Position numbers and translations under genes: made by a program. From Sulfonitrofixus sp039714575 (GTDB lineage: Bacteria > Campylobacterota > Campylobacteria > Campylobacterales > Sulfurimonadaceae), in contig JBDLJE010000002.1 of assembly GCA_039714575.1 (NCBI GenBank), positions 1-64,000 of the forward strand: 64,000 nt of DNA, read 5' to 3'. The notes under the pieces are model-generated. The model had not been told where the DNA came from and searched no databases. It was given only the letters and a program-made list of their open reading frames with translations. Positions 26,799 through 35,988 of this stretch are shown one piece after another; positions within the stretch are counted from its first letter, which is position 1, and the number at the start of each line of letters is the position of its first letter.

Positions 26799-27713
26799 TT
26801 ACCGTCCTGAAGGTTCTTCATAAAATTTTACACTCTTTTCAATTGCTTCTTTTCTAAATGGATAGATCAATCGTCTGATCAAGATGTTCAACGGCACTAT
26901 CGTCAACACCAAGGTCGCCAAAAAGACCGCGTATATCGTTATGACGATCTTACGTGCGAATGAACCGGGATCACCCGCCTTTTGGATCAGCTTGCCCCAG
27001 ATCATAAACGATCGTGTTGCGATCTTTTCTGTACCGACTAATTTGCCGTTGACGACAGCCGCACCCATGTTTTTCAACATCGGTGTTTTAGCCTTCTCTT
27101 CATCACTTTTCAATCCTTCAAGCATACGTTCACCAAAACGTGCGCTCTCTTGAAGATCTTTGTCTGAAACACCGGCTGCCGGAAAGCCCCAAAATGGGTC
27201 TTTTTTACCCGTTAGAAGCCAGCGAGGCGTCGTAATAAATGCATACAGCGAACCGCCCTGGTCTGTCAACGCAACATTGTCGATCAAGATCGCGCCTGCA
27301 TCGTCAAGGAGGCTCTTCATCTTCTCTTGCGCCATCACCCACATGTCTCTGCAGGCGATAAGCGTTACAACCGGCTTGTCTCTGAAAAGTCGCTTCGCCT
27401 GTTCACTCTGCATAAACCCTGTTACCGGGATCGATGGAGACAAAAACCAGATGGTATAACCCAGAATGATCAAGTCGTAATCATCTGCCAGGTCATCCAA
27501 AGGTTCAACGTCACATCCATTCATATAGATGGCTTCGGGAAAAGCGTCAAAAAATGGATAAAACGGCCATGGGTACGGGTATTTTTCAACCGGCTCTATC
27601 TGACGATAATCGACCTGCATTTCATCACTGCTCTTCAGTGGTCCCGTCACAAAATCCACCATATTTTTCAATTGCCCGCTCTGCGAATAATAAAGCACTA
27701 AAACTTTTTTCAT
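26799..27713 (-). CDS. darA: Dialkylresorcinol condensing enzyme (DarA-like)
   Basis: Flavodoxin-like protein of 304 residues with YYSQSGQL at residues 8-15 in the cofactor loop position, a GYTIWFLSPSIP segment and RDMWVMAQEK, all of which I recall from DarA proteins of flexirubin clusters. A hydrophobic segment (about residues 253-275) suggests membrane attachment. DarA aromatises or helps condense the DarB product to the resorcinol. It is the first gene of the right operon. I use the ATG at 27713 with GGGTGG upstream; a GTG two codons earlier is possible. Confidence 0.75.
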   Translation of the reverse strand: MKKVLVLYYSQSGQLKNMVDFVTGPLKSSDEMQVDYRQIEPVEKYPYPWPFYPFFDAFPEAIYMNGCDVEPLDDLADDYDLIILGYTIWFLSPSIPVTGFMQSEQAKRLFRDKPVVTLIACRDMWVMAQEKMKSLLDDAGAILIDNVALTDQGGSLYAFITTPRWLLTGKKDPFWGFPAAGVSDKDLQESARFGERMLEGLKSDEEKAKTPMLKNMGAAVVNGKLVGTEKIATRSFMIWGKLIQKAGDPGSFARKIVITIYAVFLATLVLTIVPLNILIRRLIYPFRKEAIEKSVKFYEEPSGR

Positions 27714-27833
27714 AGCCACCCATAGATCTACCGTAAATTAAGAAGTTATTCTACCCAATATGTCCATAAAAAATAATAAGTTCTATTTTTTATAATCATA
27801 CGGGTTTTCAGCACTTATAGAGGTCATCTCAAT

Positions 27834-27839
27834 TATAAT
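27834..27839 (+). promoter_or_regulatory. Candidate -10 box for the methyltransferase gene
   Basis: TATAAT 30 bases upstream of the ATG at 27869, with AAGGAC as ribosome site. The region 27714-27868 is the divergent control region of darA and this gene and contains a second TATAAT at 27791. No good -35 box. Confidence 0.4.
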
Positions 27840-27868
27840 AAGCCACATAATTATAATTAAGGACAGTC

Positions 27869-28939
27869 ATGTTTAATACCGATAAGCTCAGCTCACTTGA
27901 CGCATTGATGGAAGCGCAGAAAATAGCACACGCTCCTATAATCTTTCAAGTCGCTAATCTGCTTCGTGAATGGGGGATCTTAAAACTCCTGCATGAAAAC
28001 AAGAAGACCGGTATGACAGTCGAAGAGTTGATGGCGGCCACTGATATCAGTGAATACGGCATCAAAGTCCTCTGTGAGTCCGGATACAGTATGGGCGTGA
28101 TGAAATTGCAAGATAGCCGTTATTACATTACCCGTACCGGTTTTTTCCTCGCTTATGACGAGATGACAAATGCGAACTTCAACTACACTCGAGATGTCAA
28201 TTACTTCGGCATCAATGAGCTGGGCGACTCCATCAAAGAGAGTCGTCCTGCCGGCCTGCAAAAGTATTTTAATAAAGACTGGGAGACGATCTACCCTTAC
28301 CTGACAGAACTTCCTGAAAAGACAAGAGAGAGCTGGTTTGGCTATGATCACTTTTACTCAGACTCTGCGTTTAAAACCCTGGTCGACCTGATGGCGGAAC
28401 GCAAACCGAAAAAGATCCTTGATATCGGCGGAAACACCGGTAAATGGGCTATTGCTATTACTTCAGCCTCACAAGAGACAGAGGTAACGATCTGTGATCA
28501 CCCGCTGCAGATCAAAACGGCTTTTGCCAATGCAGAAGAGGCCGGTGTTAAAGAGAGGGTCCACGGTGAGGTCATGGACCTGCTTGACCACTCTATACCA
28601 TTTCCAAAAGACTTTGATGTCGTCTGGATGAGTCAGTTTTTAGACTGTTTTCCGCCGGAGGATATCATCGCCATCTTGCAGCGTGCAAAAGAGGCTTTGA
28701 GCGAAGACGGACGTATCCATATCATCGAGCCGTACTGGGACCGTCAACAACATGAGATCGGTGCCTACATCCTCATAAATTGTTCACCTTACTTTACTGC
28801 TTTAGCCAACGGTACGAGTAAGATGTACAGCGCAGAAGATATGCATAAATATATTGAGGCTGCCGGATTAGAAGTTGATGAAGAGATCGATAGATTAGGA
28901 TTTGGTCATACAATGACCTCGTGTAAGAGAAAAAGTTAA
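27869..28939 (+). CDS. SAM-dependent methyltransferase with winged-helix N-terminus
   Basis: Methyltransferase of 356 residues in the layout of small-molecule O-methyltransferases: an N-terminal dimerisation/winged helix part (20-100) and a Rossmann domain with LDIGGNTGKW at 184-193, CDHP as acidic end of strand 2, and FDVVWMSQFLDCF following. It likely methylates the aryl head or the resorcinol of the pigment. It is on the plus strand, divergent from darA and convergent with an ACP gene, so it has its own promoter. Confidence 0.85.
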   Translation: MFNTDKLSSLDALMEAQKIAHAPIIFQVANLLREWGILKLLHENKKTGMTVEELMAATDISEYGIKVLCESGYSMGVMKLQDSRYYITRTGFFLAYDEMTNANFNYTRDVNYFGINELGDSIKESRPAGLQKYFNKDWETIYPYLTELPEKTRESWFGYDHFYSDSAFKTLVDLMAERKPKKILDIGGNTGKWAIAITSASQETEVTICDHPLQIKTAFANAEEAGVKERVHGEVMDLLDHSIPFPKDFDVVWMSQFLDCFPPEDIIAILQRAKEALSEDGRIHIIEPYWDRQQHEIGAYILINCSPYFTALANGTSKMYSAEDMHKYIEAAGLEVDEEIDRLGFGHTMTSCKRKS

Positions 28940-28962
28940 ACAGAGACTTCTCTCTGTTTAAC
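28935..28962. terminator. Bidirectional hairpin between methyltransferase and ACP genes
   Basis: Perfect 11-bp stem GTTAAACAGAG/CTCTGTTTAAC with a 6-base loop between two convergent genes. U-tracts are poor on both strands, but position and symmetry suggest a shared terminator. Confidence 0.6.
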
Positions 28963-28976
28963 TAAAACGCTGTCGT

Positions 28977-29234
28977 TTATGCGTTTTGCTGCTCATTTAT
29001 AAAGCTGCAAAGAGATTCGGCTGTAGCAAAGATCGTCTCAGCATCTGCAATATTCGTCACCTTCACACCAAACTCTTTTTCAATGACCAGTGTCAACTCA
29101 ATAGCATCAACAGAGTCAAGACCCAGACCATCATCACCAAAAAGCGGATCAGTATCACCGATCTCACTTGCATCAATATCTTCCAGGTTTAAACCCTCAA
29201 TGATCTTCTCTTTTAAAACGTCAGTAGTTACCAT
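28977..29234 (-). CDS. Acyl carrier protein, pigment cluster (ACP 4 of 4)
   Basis: Carrier protein of 85 residues with Ser41 in GLGLDSVDAIEL. It is a near twin of the ACP at 17785, which suggests duplication within the locus. It stands apart at the right edge, after aat in the transcription direction with a 58-base gap, so it may be read with aat or from its own promoter. Different timing or a different partner from the twin ACP is possible. Confidence 0.87.
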   Translation of the reverse strand: MVTTDVLKEKIIEGLNLEDIDASEIGDTDPLFGDDGLGLDSVDAIELTLVIEKEFGVKVTNIADAETIFATAESLCSFINEQQNA

Positions 29235-29292
29235 GTTTTACCCTATTATTTTTTAATTGCGATAGTTTACCATAGCCTCTTTAAGTTAGCGT

Positions 29293-29967
29293 TTAATAGG
29301 CTCTCCAGGCACTGTTGGAGACATCCTTGTCCCGGTTCTCATAAAACAATTTTAAAAAGTAGTCCCTGTAAACTTCAATCGCACCTAGTGATTTAAGATG
29401 TTCAGTAGGGACTTGTGCATCTATAAAAGCGTATCCCCACTCTTTTAACTTCTCTATCAAAACAGCAAAAGCGACTTTCGAGGCATCATTCTTTGCCGCG
29501 AACATCGATTCGCCGCAAAACACTCTTCCTACTGTAACACCATAAAGCCCTCCGACCAGTTCACCGTCATAATAGGCCTCCACTGAGTGCGCTCTGCCAA
29601 GGGCATGCAACTCTGTCATGGCCTCTATAAGCTCAGGCTGCAGCCATGTGCCTTGTTGTCCCGGGCGATGAACAGCCGAACATCTGTTCAACACCTCTTC
29701 AAACGCCGTGTCAAAACGTACTTCAAAGTGCTTCATACGCTTTTTAAGTGACTTACGCAGTTTGAAATCATCCAGGTGCAAGATAAGACGAGGATCCGGT
29801 GACCACCAGAGAATGGGGTCACCTTTGGCATACCAGGGAAAGATCCCCTCTCTATAGGCCAAGTAAAGCCGTGACGGGCTCAAGTCACCGCCGTAAGCAA
29901 CGATCCCATCCTCATTCGCTTCGTTGGGATGGGGAAAGCTAAGATTATAATCAAGCTTTTTGATCAT
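29293..29967 (-). CDS. aat: Leucyl/phenylalanyl-tRNA-protein transferase
   Basis: Cytoplasmic enzyme of the N-end rule pathway that adds Leu or Phe from tRNA to proteins with N-terminal Lys or Arg, marking them for ClpAPS. Motifs GDLSPSRLYLAY, GIFPW and LWWSPDPR are visible, as is FCGESMF; 224 residues is a normal length. It overlaps the clpA stop (ATGA), and with clpS upstream the three genes form one degradation operon, which fits their shared pathway. Confidence 0.95.
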   Translation of the reverse strand: MIKKLDYNLSFPHPNEANEDGIVAYGGDLSPSRLYLAYREGIFPWYAKGDPILWWSPDPRLILHLDDFKLRKSLKKRMKHFEVRFDTAFEEVLNRCSAVHRPGQQGTWLQPELIEAMTELHALGRAHSVEAYYDGELVGGLYGVTVGRVFCGESMFAAKNDASKVAFAVLIEKLKEWGYAFIDAQVPTEHLKSLGAIEVYRDYFLKLFYENRDKDVSNSAWRAY

Positions 29968-32147
29968 TCACTAAAACTAAATGTAAGTACATCATCATAA
30001 TCAACAGAGACCTTACCGCCATGTTTAAGCGAGCCAAACAGTATCTCATCGGTAAGTTTGTCTTTGATCTTCTCTTGCATCACACGGGCAAGCGGACGGG
30101 CACCCATGGCAATATCATAACCCATCTCAGCCAAATAACCGCGTGCTTTTTCACTGATCCCTACCACCACTTTCTTCTTAGAGAGCTGTCCGTTGAGTTC
30201 AGCGATAAACTTGTCAACGATCTCTTCCACCACTTCGATCTCCAGCGGTGCAAACTCAACAACAGCGTCTAGTCTGTTTCTAAATTCCGGTGTAAAAAAG
30301 GCCTTAAGCTCTTCACCGCGGGAGAGTGCCTGATCGGCATTAAAGCCCATCACGCTTGCTGCCTGTGCCCCTACGTTGGAGGTCATGATCAAGACGACAT
30401 TTTTAAAGTTGGCCTTGTACCCGTTGTTGTCCGTCAACGTCGCATTGTCCATCACCTGCAGCAATATGTTGACCAGGTCAGGGTGTGCTTTTTCGATCTC
30501 GTCAAGAAGCAGCACAGTGTAGGGGTGTTTGCGAATAGCTTCCGTAAGCAGACCGCCCTGCTCATACCCGACATAACCCGGAGGTGCACCGACCAGACGG
30601 GAGAGTGCATGTTTCTCCATATACTCACTCATGTCAAAACGCTCGAAGTGAATACCCATCTCATCTGCAAGCGACTTGGCAAGTTCGGTCTTACCGACAC
30701 CGGTCGGTCCGGAGAAGAGGAATGAACCGATCGGTTTCTCACCGGCATTAAGTCCCGCGCGTGAACGTTTGATAGCAAGCGCCACTTTCTCAACGGCAGT
30801 GTTCTGACCGATGACACGTTTTTTAAGATCTGCTTCCAGCATCTCAAGTCTGGTCGTGTCATCTTCTGTCATACGTGATGTCGGTACACCGGTGATCTTG
30901 GAGATCACCTTCTCGATATCATGCGGCGTCACTGTTTGGCGTTTTTTCTTACTCAGATGGAACGAGGCCCCCGCTTCATCGATAAGGTCGATGGCAACAT
31001 CCGGTAAAAACCGGTCATTGATATACTTTTTAGAGAGCTCTACTGCCGCATGAAGTGCTTTGTCAGTGTACTTGAGTCCATGATGTTCTTCGTACTTGGA
31101 ACGCAGCCCTTTTAAGATCAGGACACTGTCTTTAAATGACGGCTCATCCACATCGACACGGGCAAAACGACGGCTAAGTGCACGGTCTTTTTCAAAGGCG
31201 TTTCTATGTTCGGCAAAGGTCGTGGCTCCCATGCATTTAAGTTCCCCCGAGGCAAGTGCCGGTTTGAGTTGATTAGAGGCATCCATACTGCCCCCGCTCA
31301 CTGCGCCTGCACCGACAAGCGTATGGATCTCATCGATGAATAAAATAGCATCTTTTATGTTTTTAAGCTCATCGATCACACCTTTTAGGCGTTTCTCAAA
31401 GTCACCGCGGTATTTCGTTCCCGCAAGCATAGCAGAGAGGTCAAGCGCAAAGATCGGAGCAGCATGCAAGATCGCAGGGACATCGTCTTCACTGATGCGC
31501 AGCGCCAGACCTTCCGCAATAGCCGTTTTACCGACACCCGGTTCACCGACAAGCAGCGGGTTGTTTTTCTTTCGGCGGCAGAGTGTCTGAACAACACGTT
31601 CGATCTCGTCTTTACGACCGATAACAGGATCGATCTTGCCCTCTTTGGCCTTTTCAACCAAATTGATCGTGTATTTGTCCAGATAACTCTCTGTCTCGTC
31701 ACCTGTTGTCGTCGCCGTATCGACATCTTGATGTGAGATCACCTCTAAGACGTCCACACGCGAGATCTCCTGCTCTTGCAAAAGAGCTATAGCAAAGGTG
31801 TGTTCCTCTTCAAACACAGCTGCCATCAAGTCACCCACTTCAGCCTGCTCTTTTTGCGCACTCTGAATATGTTTGATCATTTTGTCGATCATACGCGAAA
31901 GGGCAACCGTCTCAAACGGCTCTTGGTTGACATCTTCAGGCAGAGCCTGCATCGTCGCGCTCAAGTAAGTCGCTGCCGCCTCTCGCATGGTCTCGACATC
32001 ACCGCCGCACTCTTTAATAATAGTGATACCCTCTTTTGAACCCAGCAGAGCAAAAAAGACATGTTCAATAGTCAGGTATTCATGACGCTGATCTTTAGCA
32101 TAGATAAGCGCTTTTTGGAAAATACTGTTTAGTTCTGCACTGATCAT
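29964..32147 (-). CDS. clpA: ClpA, ATPase subunit of the ClpAP protease
   Basis: Hsp100 unfoldase of 727 residues that feeds N-degron and other substrates to ClpP. There is an N-terminal ClpN repeat domain, then two AAA modules with Walker A GEPGVGKTAI and GPTGVGKTEL. The start is the ATG at 32147 (MISAELNS), as in other ClpA proteins, with GGAGG in the end of clpS six bases upstream; a longer frame into clpS is open but not credible. No clpP gene is in the window. Confidence 0.95.
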   Translation of the reverse strand: MISAELNSIFQKALIYAKDQRHEYLTIEHVFFALLGSKEGITIIKECGGDVETMREAAATYLSATMQALPEDVNQEPFETVALSRMIDKMIKHIQSAQKEQAEVGDLMAAVFEEEHTFAIALLQEQEISRVDVLEVISHQDVDTATTTGDETESYLDKYTINLVEKAKEGKIDPVIGRKDEIERVVQTLCRRKKNNPLLVGEPGVGKTAIAEGLALRISEDDVPAILHAAPIFALDLSAMLAGTKYRGDFEKRLKGVIDELKNIKDAILFIDEIHTLVGAGAVSGGSMDASNQLKPALASGELKCMGATTFAEHRNAFEKDRALSRRFARVDVDEPSFKDSVLILKGLRSKYEEHHGLKYTDKALHAAVELSKKYINDRFLPDVAIDLIDEAGASFHLSKKKRQTVTPHDIEKVISKITGVPTSRMTEDDTTRLEMLEADLKKRVIGQNTAVEKVALAIKRSRAGLNAGEKPIGSFLFSGPTGVGKTELAKSLADEMGIHFERFDMSEYMEKHALSRLVGAPPGYVGYEQGGLLTEAIRKHPYTVLLLDEIEKAHPDLVNILLQVMDNATLTDNNGYKANFKNVVLIMTSNVGAQAASVMGFNADQALSRGEELKAFFTPEFRNRLDAVVEFAPLEIEVVEEIVDKFIAELNGQLSKKKVVVGISEKARGYLAEMGYDIAMGARPLARVMQEKIKDKLTDEILFGSLKHGGKVSVDYDDVLTFSFSE

Positions 32148-32148
32148 C

Positions 32149-32442
32149 TTACGCCTCCTCCATCGTTGCTTTAAGCGGAAATCCCTGTTCACGGGAAAGT
32201 TTACTCACCTGCATCACCTTCGTTTCAGCGACCTCGTAAGTAAAGACCCCGCAGACGCCCTTGTCTTTTTTATGTACATCCAGCATGATCTGTTCTGCCT
32301 CTTGGTAGTTTTTATGAAAGATGTTCATCAACACATCGACCACAAAGTCCATCGAGGTGTAATCATCGTTTAGTAAGTAGACAAGATATTGTTTGGGCTC
32401 GCTCAGTGAAAGCTCGCCCTCTAACTCATGTTTAGTACTCAA
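32149..32442 (-). CDS. clpS: ClpS adaptor
   Basis: Adaptor of 97 residues that binds N-terminal destabilising residues and delivers them to ClpA. YLLNDDYTSMDFV and the C-terminal CGVFTYEVAE match the family. The start is a TTG at 32442 with AGGA upstream. It ends two bases before the clpA ATG. Confidence 0.93.
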   Translation of the reverse strand: MSTKHELEGELSLSEPKQYLVYLLNDDYTSMDFVVDVLMNIFHKNYQEAEQIMLDVHKKDKGVCGVFTYEVAETKVMQVSKLSREQGFPLKATMEEA

Positions 32443-32599
32443 AAAATTTCCTATTTGTATAGATATAGAAAATGTATCAATGTTTGGGTGTTGTTTTGCT
32501 TAAATGGCGGAGTTAGCTTAGATTTGTGAGGTTTCAAAGATAACCGTTTTATCAAGATATGCACACTAATATTAAGACGATTAGCTACTTTTTTTTCTG

Positions 32600-33058
32600 A
32601 TATGTTCTCTAATTACTTCATATCATTAGTATGTCACTTTTCTTTCTTGCTAGCTCAAGAAAGAAACCTAACGAAAAGAAAGAAGAGCTATTGCGGGTAC
32701 AGTTACTTTAATAAGTATGATGTACTCTGAATCACGAAGCCCCTCCGGCTTCAGCCACTGTACCAAGACGCAGTAATTTGTCGACAATATTCCAACTAAG
32801 TCAAAAGCTTTAGCTTTTACATTCAAATTGATGCGTTACCGCTTGGCTCTTGTCCGTGGCATCTGCAAGGCAGACTGAAGGGAGAGATGAGCGTTAAAAA
32901 AACGGCACTGTTTGACCAACGGGAGTTTGTCGTTTTTAGCGAGAGAACGAGTGTAAGGATGGTAGTCGGTAGCTACCGACCCTGAAGCCGTCACGGGAGC
33001 TTTTTTGGTTTCGTTTTTTTGCGGAGAAAAAAAGGAAAGAGTGTAGTCAATAAAGTTC
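32600..33058. repeat. Long dispersed repeat, family A copy 2
   Basis: Second copy of the block at 16578-17034, in the same orientation, occupying most of the 687-bp gene-free gap 32443-33129 upstream of clpS. The palindromes are conserved: the TTTCTTTCTTG stem near 32638-32665 and GTCGGTAGCTACCGAC at 32965-32980. Short frames inside it lie on the opposite strand from those in copy 1 and share no product. The remainder of the gap (32443-32599) is the clpS upstream region, in which I see no clear promoter. Confidence 0.8.
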
Positions 33059-33079
33059 AAAAGTGTAAAAAGTTTGTAG

Positions 33080-33100
33080 ATTCCGGGTCAAGCTCGGAAT
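33080..33100 (-). terminator. Hairpin after the PLP enzyme gene
   Basis: Stem ATTCCG/CGGAAT around GGTCAAGCT, followed on the minus strand by AAACTTTTTACACTTTT. The motif resembles a very common short intergenic repeat of proteobacteria. It lies about 30 bases beyond the stop at 33130 and may end that transcript. Confidence 0.4.
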
Positions 33101-33129
33101 GGCAAGCACGACTGTGAGTCCTTAGAACT

Positions 33130-34365
33130 CTAGTTAGCAGCTTGGATGAAGTCCTCGATGATATCATCCGGATTTTCCAACCCGATAGAGATACGGATCA
33201 GTCCATCAGTAATACCAAGGAACTTACACGTCTCCTCATCAAAATCACTATAAATAGTCGAAGCCATGTGCAGTGCCAAGGTGCGGGTATCACCGATATT
33301 GGCAGTGATCGTTGCCAGTTTAGAACGGCGTAAAAACGCATAAGCCGCTTCCTGCGTACCCATGTCTATCGTCATCAAGGTACCGCACCCTTTTGCGAAT
33401 TGCGCTTGATAACGCGCATGCTGTTCATGCCCTTCTATACAAGGGTGGTTGACATTGATGCCTTTCATATGCAGGGCATAAGCGACCTTCTCGACACTGC
33501 TGACGACACGCTCCATTCTAAGCGGCATCGTCTCCAGACCCAGAAGCGTCAAGTACGATGAAAATGCCGATGCACTCATACCGAAGTCGCGCATCGCACG
33601 TTTTTTAGAGTTGGCGATAAGCGCCATCTTGCCCATCTTTTTGATGAACTTGTGCACCTCTTTGTAACGCGCTTCTTTAAACTTGTCTTCACCTTCGTTG
33701 ATCGCACGGAAAACCACTGCACCGCCAAGAACAGAAGCGTTACCGCTGATGATCTTTGTTGTTGAATAGACAACGATGTCAGCGCCGAGTTCAAGCGGTG
33801 CGACGCTCATCGGTGTAATAGTGTTGTCAACAATAAGAACGATCCCGTTTCGACTGGCGATATCGGCAATAGCGCGTATGTCGGGCAGACGCATGTTCGG
33901 GTTGCCGACCGACTCCAAAAAGATGATCTTTGTACTCTCGTCGATAGCACCTTCGATGTTTTCAAACTCATCCACGTCAAAAAACTGTGTAGTGATACCA
34001 AAACGGGTCAATGTCTCAGAGAAGTAAGCGTATGTACCGCCAAAAAGACCGCCGATACTGATGATGCTGTCACCGCTTTTAAGCAGTGACATCGTCGCCA
34101 GTGTCGTCGCCGCCATGCCTGAACTGGTCGCGACAGCACCTGCACCGCCGTCCATCTCGGCCAAAATACCTTCAAGCTTCGCCGTCGTCGGGTTTCCCAT
34201 ACGTGCATAGAGCGGTTTTTTGACACTCCCGTCAAAGATCCCCTCGGCAGTTTCAGGGCTGCCGTAACCAAAGGCAGCCGACTGAGTGATAGCAGGACTG
34301 ACGGCACCCTCTTTCGAACCTACATTTTGGACAAAATAGGTAGAAAATTCTTCAAAATTGTTCAT
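33130..34365 (-). CDS. PLP-dependent O-acetylhomoserine sulfhydrylase / trans-sulfuration family enzyme
   Basis: Enzyme of the Cys/Met metabolism PLP family, 411 residues. The PLP lysine is in YSTTKIISGN, the family motif SGMAAT is at about residue 81, and YARMGNPT is the N-terminal substrate region. O-acetylhomoserine sulfhydrylase (MetY), O-succinylhomoserine lyase (MetB) and methionine gamma-lyase are hard to separate by eye; the first is most likely for a sulfide-using Campylobacterota. It is single-gene and divergent from bioD. Confidence 0.8.
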   Translation of the reverse strand: MNNFEEFSTYFVQNVGSKEGAVSPAITQSAAFGYGSPETAEGIFDGSVKKPLYARMGNPTTAKLEGILAEMDGGAGAVATSSGMAATTLATMSLLKSGDSIISIGGLFGGTYAYFSETLTRFGITTQFFDVDEFENIEGAIDESTKIIFLESVGNPNMRLPDIRAIADIASRNGIVLIVDNTITPMSVAPLELGADIVVYSTTKIISGNASVLGGAVVFRAINEGEDKFKEARYKEVHKFIKKMGKMALIANSKKRAMRDFGMSASAFSSYLTLLGLETMPLRMERVVSSVEKVAYALHMKGINVNHPCIEGHEQHARYQAQFAKGCGTLMTIDMGTQEAAYAFLRRSKLATITANIGDTRTLALHMASTIYSDFDEETCKFLGITDGLIRISIGLENPDDIIEDFIQAAN

Positions 34366-34441
34366 ACTTGTAACCTTAGTCAGGGTATTAAAGCCACCCT
34401 GCTGTAAAATAATGCGAAATTATAACTAAAAAGAGCAGATA

Positions 34442-35083
34442 GTGGCCAAACGAATCTTCATTACCGCAACAAATACCGATATAGGCAAGACTTATGTCAC
34501 TAGCCATCTATTAAAACAGTACGCAGCCCTCGGTTTCAAGGTCGGTGTTATCAAACCTATCGAGACCGGCGTTGTTGAAGAGCCTCTTGATGGTTCACTG
34601 CTGCTCTCACTTGTCCAAACATTAAATCCTACAATGGTAGAACTCACTGTAGATGACATTGTTCCCATCCAGTTTCAACTGCCGGCTGCACCTTACTGTG
34701 CCAACGGTGCCAAGACCATAGACCTTTCTGCTGTTGATGAGGCCATTGAAAAGATCGAACCCCTGTGCGACATCTTGATCATTGAAGGTGCCGGAGGGCT
34801 ATATGTTCCTATCGATAAAGAGATGATGATCATTGACCTGATCAACCGTTTTGAAGCAAAGACGCTGCTTGTATCTCACTGCAGACTGGGGTGTATTAAC
34901 GACACTATTCTCTCCATGAAAGCACTCCAGGAGAGAGACATTGACTTTGTCTGGACACTCAACTGTCATGCCGATGATGATAGTTTTCATACGGTATCAG
35001 AGCCCTACTTCAGAGACACCTATCCAAACTACACTGTCTTTAATCGTGACATAGCAAAAATAGCAGAAGAACTTTTGCTATAA
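34442..35083 (+). CDS. bioD: Dethiobiotin synthase
   Basis: Cytoplasmic ATP-dependent carboxylase that closes the ureido ring in biotin synthesis. The P-loop is TATNTDIGKTYV at residues 8-19 and IIEGAGGLYVPI is the second family motif; 213 residues is typical. The start is GTG at 34442, giving MAKRIFITATN. It is the first gene of a plus-strand run with pyrB and pabB. Confidence 0.93.
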   Translation: MAKRIFITATNTDIGKTYVTSHLLKQYAALGFKVGVIKPIETGVVEEPLDGSLLLSLVQTLNPTMVELTVDDIVPIQFQLPAAPYCANGAKTIDLSAVDEAIEKIEPLCDILIIEGAGGLYVPIDKEMMIIDLINRFEAKTLLVSHCRLGCINDTILSMKALQERDIDFVWTLNCHADDDSFHTVSEPYFRDTYPNYTVFNRDIAKIAEELLL

Positions 35084-35109
35084 TCACAATACTGAATTTT
35101 CAAGGAGAG

Positions 35110-35988
35110 ATGATGCAGCACCTCATACGAACAGATGACTTCAGCATAAGTGAGATCGAAGAGCTTCTTAGTGATGCAGAGACGTTTTCTAAAGGCGGTT
35201 TCGACCGTATCTTACAAGACAAACTCATCATCACCCTCTTCTTCGAGAACTCCACCCGTACCAAAAGCTCATTTGAGATCGCAGCAAAACGTCTGGGCGC
35301 AGAGATGGTCCACCTTGATGTTACAAAAAGTTCTACCAAAAAAGGGGAGACCCTTGTTGACACTGCGACCAACCTTGACGCAATGGGACCTCACGCCATC
35401 ATCGTCCGTCACTCCGATGCCGGGGTACCAAAGATCCTCTCCAACCACACCCAAGCTTCGATCATCAATGCCGGCGACGGTGCACATGCACACCCGACTC
35501 AGGCACTGCTGGACCTTTTCACCCTGAAACAGCACTTTGGCGAACTAAAAGGTAAGCGCATCGCGATCGTCGGCGATATCAAGAACTCGCGTGTTGCCAA
35601 CTCCAATATTGAACTTCTGAGCCGTTTTGGTCTTAAGGTCACTCTCGTCGCACCGCCTCAATTCATGCCTGCAACAGACCTGCCGAACACCTACCATATC
35701 GAAGATGTTATCGATGATGTCGACATCATCATGAGTCTTCGTACCCAGACAGAACGCCATTCACAGCAGTCGTATGCTTCGCTTAAAGATTATGCAAGTG
35801 ACTTCTGTATCACTAAAGAGCTGGTCGGTGACAGAGACCTTATTATCCTGCACCCTGGACCCGTACACCGCAACATAGACATCGATGACGCTCTTTTGGC
35901 CGATGAACGTTGTAAAGTGCTGCAACAGGTCTCGAACGGAGTGTCCATACGTATGGCCGTACTTAAAAAACTGATAGATGCTGGCTAA
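35110..35988 (+). CDS. pyrB: Aspartate carbamoyltransferase
   Basis: Catalytic subunit for the first committed step of pyrimidine synthesis, 292 residues. The carbamoyl phosphate loop FFENSTRTKSSFE and HAHPTQALLDLFT are clear, as is HPGPVHRN near the end. No pyrI regulatory gene is adjacent, as usual in this phylum. AAGGAGAG precedes two tandem ATGs; either 35110 or 35113 may be used. It overlaps pabB by 11 bases. Confidence 0.95.
   Translation: MMQHLIRTDDFSISEIEELLSDAETFSKGGFDRILQDKLIITLFFENSTRTKSSFEIAAKRLGAEMVHLDVTKSSTKKGETLVDTATNLDAMGPHAIIVRHSDAGVPKILSNHTQASIINAGDGAHAHPTQALLDLFTLKQHFGELKGKRIAIVGDIKNSRVANSNIELLSRFGLKVTLVAPPQFMPATDLPNTYHIEDVIDDVDIIMSLRTQTERHSQQSYASLKDYASDFCITKELVGDRDLIILHPGPVHRNIDIDDALLADERCKVLQQVSNGVSIRMAVLKKLIDAG

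Noticed and set aside
2197..29234. Genomic island with mobility genes
   Set aside because: No integrase, transposase, tRNA target or direct repeats at the edges were seen. The repeat at 16.6 kb is inside the locus, and its second copy is outside.
29964..32192. Longer clpA start at 32192
   Set aside because: It lies in clpS and adds a basic stretch not seen in ClpA; the ATG at 32147 has a perfect ribosome site.
32836..33060. Short minus-strand frame in the second repeat copy
   Set aside because: No counterpart in copy 1; part of a non-coding repeat.
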